Of a stretch of DNA of 64,000 bases, positions 62,900 through 64,000 are shown one piece after another. The position numbers and the translations under genes are program-made. The DNA lies in the NCBI GenBank assembly GCA_024402895.1, contig JAKSSX010000001.1, positions 86,090 to 150,089 on the forward strand. The letters are read 5' to 3'. Source of the stretch: Candidatus Saccharimonadota bacterium (GTDB lineage: Bacteria > Patescibacteriota > Saccharimonadia > Saccharimonadales > Saccharimonadaceae). Each line of letters begins with the position of its first letter. Positions within the stretch are counted from its first letter, which is position 1. The notes below the pieces were generated by a model. The model searched no databases. It saw only the letters and a program-made list of their open reading frames with translations, and had not been told where the DNA came from.

Positions 62900-64000
62900 C
62901 TATTTTAACGTAAGAATCGCTAGTGATTCAATGTGTGGTGTATGCGGGAAGAAGTTGTATGGTGTAAGTTTTTCGATTTTGTAATTTTCTGAAAGAAGCG
63001 CGATGTCGCGAGCTTGCGTTACCGGGTTGCAGGATAGATAAATAACTGAAGTTGGCTTAACTTCATTAAGTCTATCGATAAGTTTTTGATCGCAGCCAGC
63101 GCGTGGCGGATCGAGAATTACGGTGCAATCTGGGGTTACATATTCTGTAACGTCTTCAGATTTTGCAAGTACGCATTTTGCATTTGTTCCGGCTGCATTT
63201 TTCTGCATTTCCTCGTAAGCAGCACCGTTAACTTCGACTAAGGTTAAGTCTTTGTCGCGCGCAACGGAAAGGCCAATACTGCCAACGCCAGAATATAAAT
63301 CTAGGACTTTCGTAGTTGTGATATGTTTCTGGATTTCCTTCAGAACCATCTCGTAAACAGGTAAGTTAATCTGGAAAAATCCGTTTGGTGAATAGCTGTA
63401 ACTTTGACCGTTTAAAGTATCGGTAAGGTTTGGCATTTGAGGATGAGGCTGACCGTTTACAAAAAGGTCGCCACTAGTATTGCCTTTTTGATCGCAGCGC
63501 ATAAGCATAGATTGGTAGGTGCGAGCTTCTGCGTGCTCGGCATTTAGTCTGTCGAAAATCTCCATTGCTTTCGCGAAGATTTCTGGGCGTTCAATGCTAC
63601 TTTGAGTGATAGTCATTTTGCGATGAGAACCGCGCATATGAAATGCGGGATAAATCTTTTCGTCATTATTGTCCCAGTAGAGCGCGTATTCCATTTTGTT
63701 GCGGTAAAAATAGTCTTTCCCGTCAGTGACAGTGGCTTCCGGATTAACGTCGATATGCTGCTGAGTGAAGCACTCTTTGACGAGTAGCTGTTTTTGCTCG
63801 AGCTCGTAATTGTAATCCATGATTTGCCATGGGCTAGTGGAAAGATAGCAAGCGTCTTTAGGTTCTACACGATATGGGCTAGGATTTTCGATTTTTGTCG
63901 CAATGCCCTCGCAGTAGCTGCGCTTGTCCTTGGTGGTTTCAAATTCTACGGTTTCGCCAGGAAGCGCATTCCAGAGAAATGCTTTCTTGCCATCTTCTAG
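62900..64000 (-). CDS. 23S rRNA/tRNA uracil-5-methyltransferase, TrmA/RlmD family (5' end beyond window)
   Basis: 366 residues are visible; the frame is open to the window edge, and an ATG at 63820 is internal. The TRAM-like start (NALPGETVEFETTKDKR) is seen near the edge. The methyltransferase domain follows with KVLDLYSGVGSIGLSVA (SAM motif I), VILDPPRAGCDQKLID and SVIYLSCNPVTQARDI with the nucleophilic Cys of SCNP. Only one Cys lies in the region where the Fe-S type has CGGC, so it probably lacks the cluster. It methylates uracil C5 in rRNA or tRNA. Its stop is 4 nt before the TAAAAT box region of no other gene; downstream lies the UvrD-type gene start at 62895. Confidence 0.9.
   Translation of the reverse strand, partial: LEDGKKAFLWNALPGETVEFETTKDKRSYCEGIATKIENPSPYRVEPKDACYLSTSPWQIMDYNYELEQKQLLVKECFTQQHIDVNPEATVTDGKDYFYRNKMEYALYWDNNDEKIYPAFHMRGSHRKMTITQSSIERPEIFAKAMEIFDRLNAEHAEARTYQSMLMRCDQKGNTSGDLFVNGQPHPQMPNLTDTLNGQSYSYSPNGFFQINLPVYEMVLKEIQKHITTTKVLDLYSGVGSIGLSVARDKDLTLVEVNGAAYEEMQKNAAGTNAKCVLAKSEDVTEYVTPDCTVILDPPRAGCDQKLIDRLNEVKPTSVIYLSCNPVTQARDIALLSENYKIEKLTPYNFFPHTPHIESLAILTLK

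Overview
The window reads as a stretch of chromosome from a small-genome bacterium of the Candidate Phyla Radiation (Patescibacteria), most likely Candidatus Saccharibacteria (TM7). This is inferred from gene content, not from a marker tree. Supporting points are short intergenic gaps, overlapping genes, a sigma-region-4/HARE regulator, a lone VirD4-like ATPase, SipW-type secreted proteins, a MurD-MurL pair, and a housekeeping set without biosynthetic operons. UGA is used as a stop (for example at the overlap at 5005-5008), so the UGA=Gly code of Gracilibacteria/Absconditabacteria does not apply. No rRNA, insertion sequence or CRISPR array was seen; one tRNA gene is present (tRNA-Glu, CTC).

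Layout. 1-6.1 kb: the end of a membrane protein gene, a glycerophosphodiesterase, a large VirD4/TraG-like ATPase and two GT4 glycosyltransferases. 6.1-10.2 kb: a small membrane protein, a sigma-4/HARE regulator with a dyad over its promoter, and topA. 10.3-14.3 kb: two related SipW-type secreted proteins flanking a probable stand-alone structured RNA, pth and a small gene. 14.4-18.3 kb: PIN-PhoH ATPase, der, vanZ-like, MazG-like. 18.3-21.2 kb: tRNA-Glu followed by an accessory segment (gene remnant, putative toxin/immunity pair, DUF4417, XRE regulator, small HTH protein). 21.3-29.5 kb: K+-dependent membrane pyrophosphatase, HerA-like ATPase operon, DUF3048, GNAT, gltX. 29.5-32.8 kb: a closed-end transcript with a frame-disrupted small gene, a Pro/Thr-rich lipoprotein, a second probable structured RNA, a KPxIYLYP-motif protein and a small alarmone synthetase. 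32.9-41.4 kb: uvrB, DUF5684, murD-murL-HAD, uvrA. 41.4-51.3 kb: two large envelope membrane proteins, small genes, a PfkB-like/class I aldolase fusion, polA, dcd. 51.3-64 kb: a 1744-residue secreted protein with a membrane-anchored partner, a Y-family polymerase with a small partner, a zinc-ribbon protein, a UvrD-type helicase with a nuclease domain, and an RNA methyltransferase cut by the window end.

The genes group into DNA repair and replication (uvrA, uvrB, polA, Y-polymerase, UvrD-nuclease, topA, dcd), peptidoglycan precursor synthesis (murD, murL), envelope glycan and surface proteins, RNA and translation (pth, gltX, der, 23S/tRNA methyltransferase) and accessory conflict genes. The most unusual material is non-coding. 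Two structured RNAs have their own consensus promoters and terminators (12170-12469 minus; 31041-31382 plus). A third transcript (29512-29906) has complementary ends. Three transcripts begin with an AUG exactly 6 nt after the -10 box that opens a 3- to 4-codon mini-ORF. There is also a genome-scale split between genes with a -10 box 6-9 nt before the start codon (leaderless) and Shine-Dalgarno genes whose leaders begin with a stem-loop.

Limits: no searches or folding programs were run. Family calls come from recognised motifs, RNA pairings were found by eye, and promoter calls are sequence matches only.
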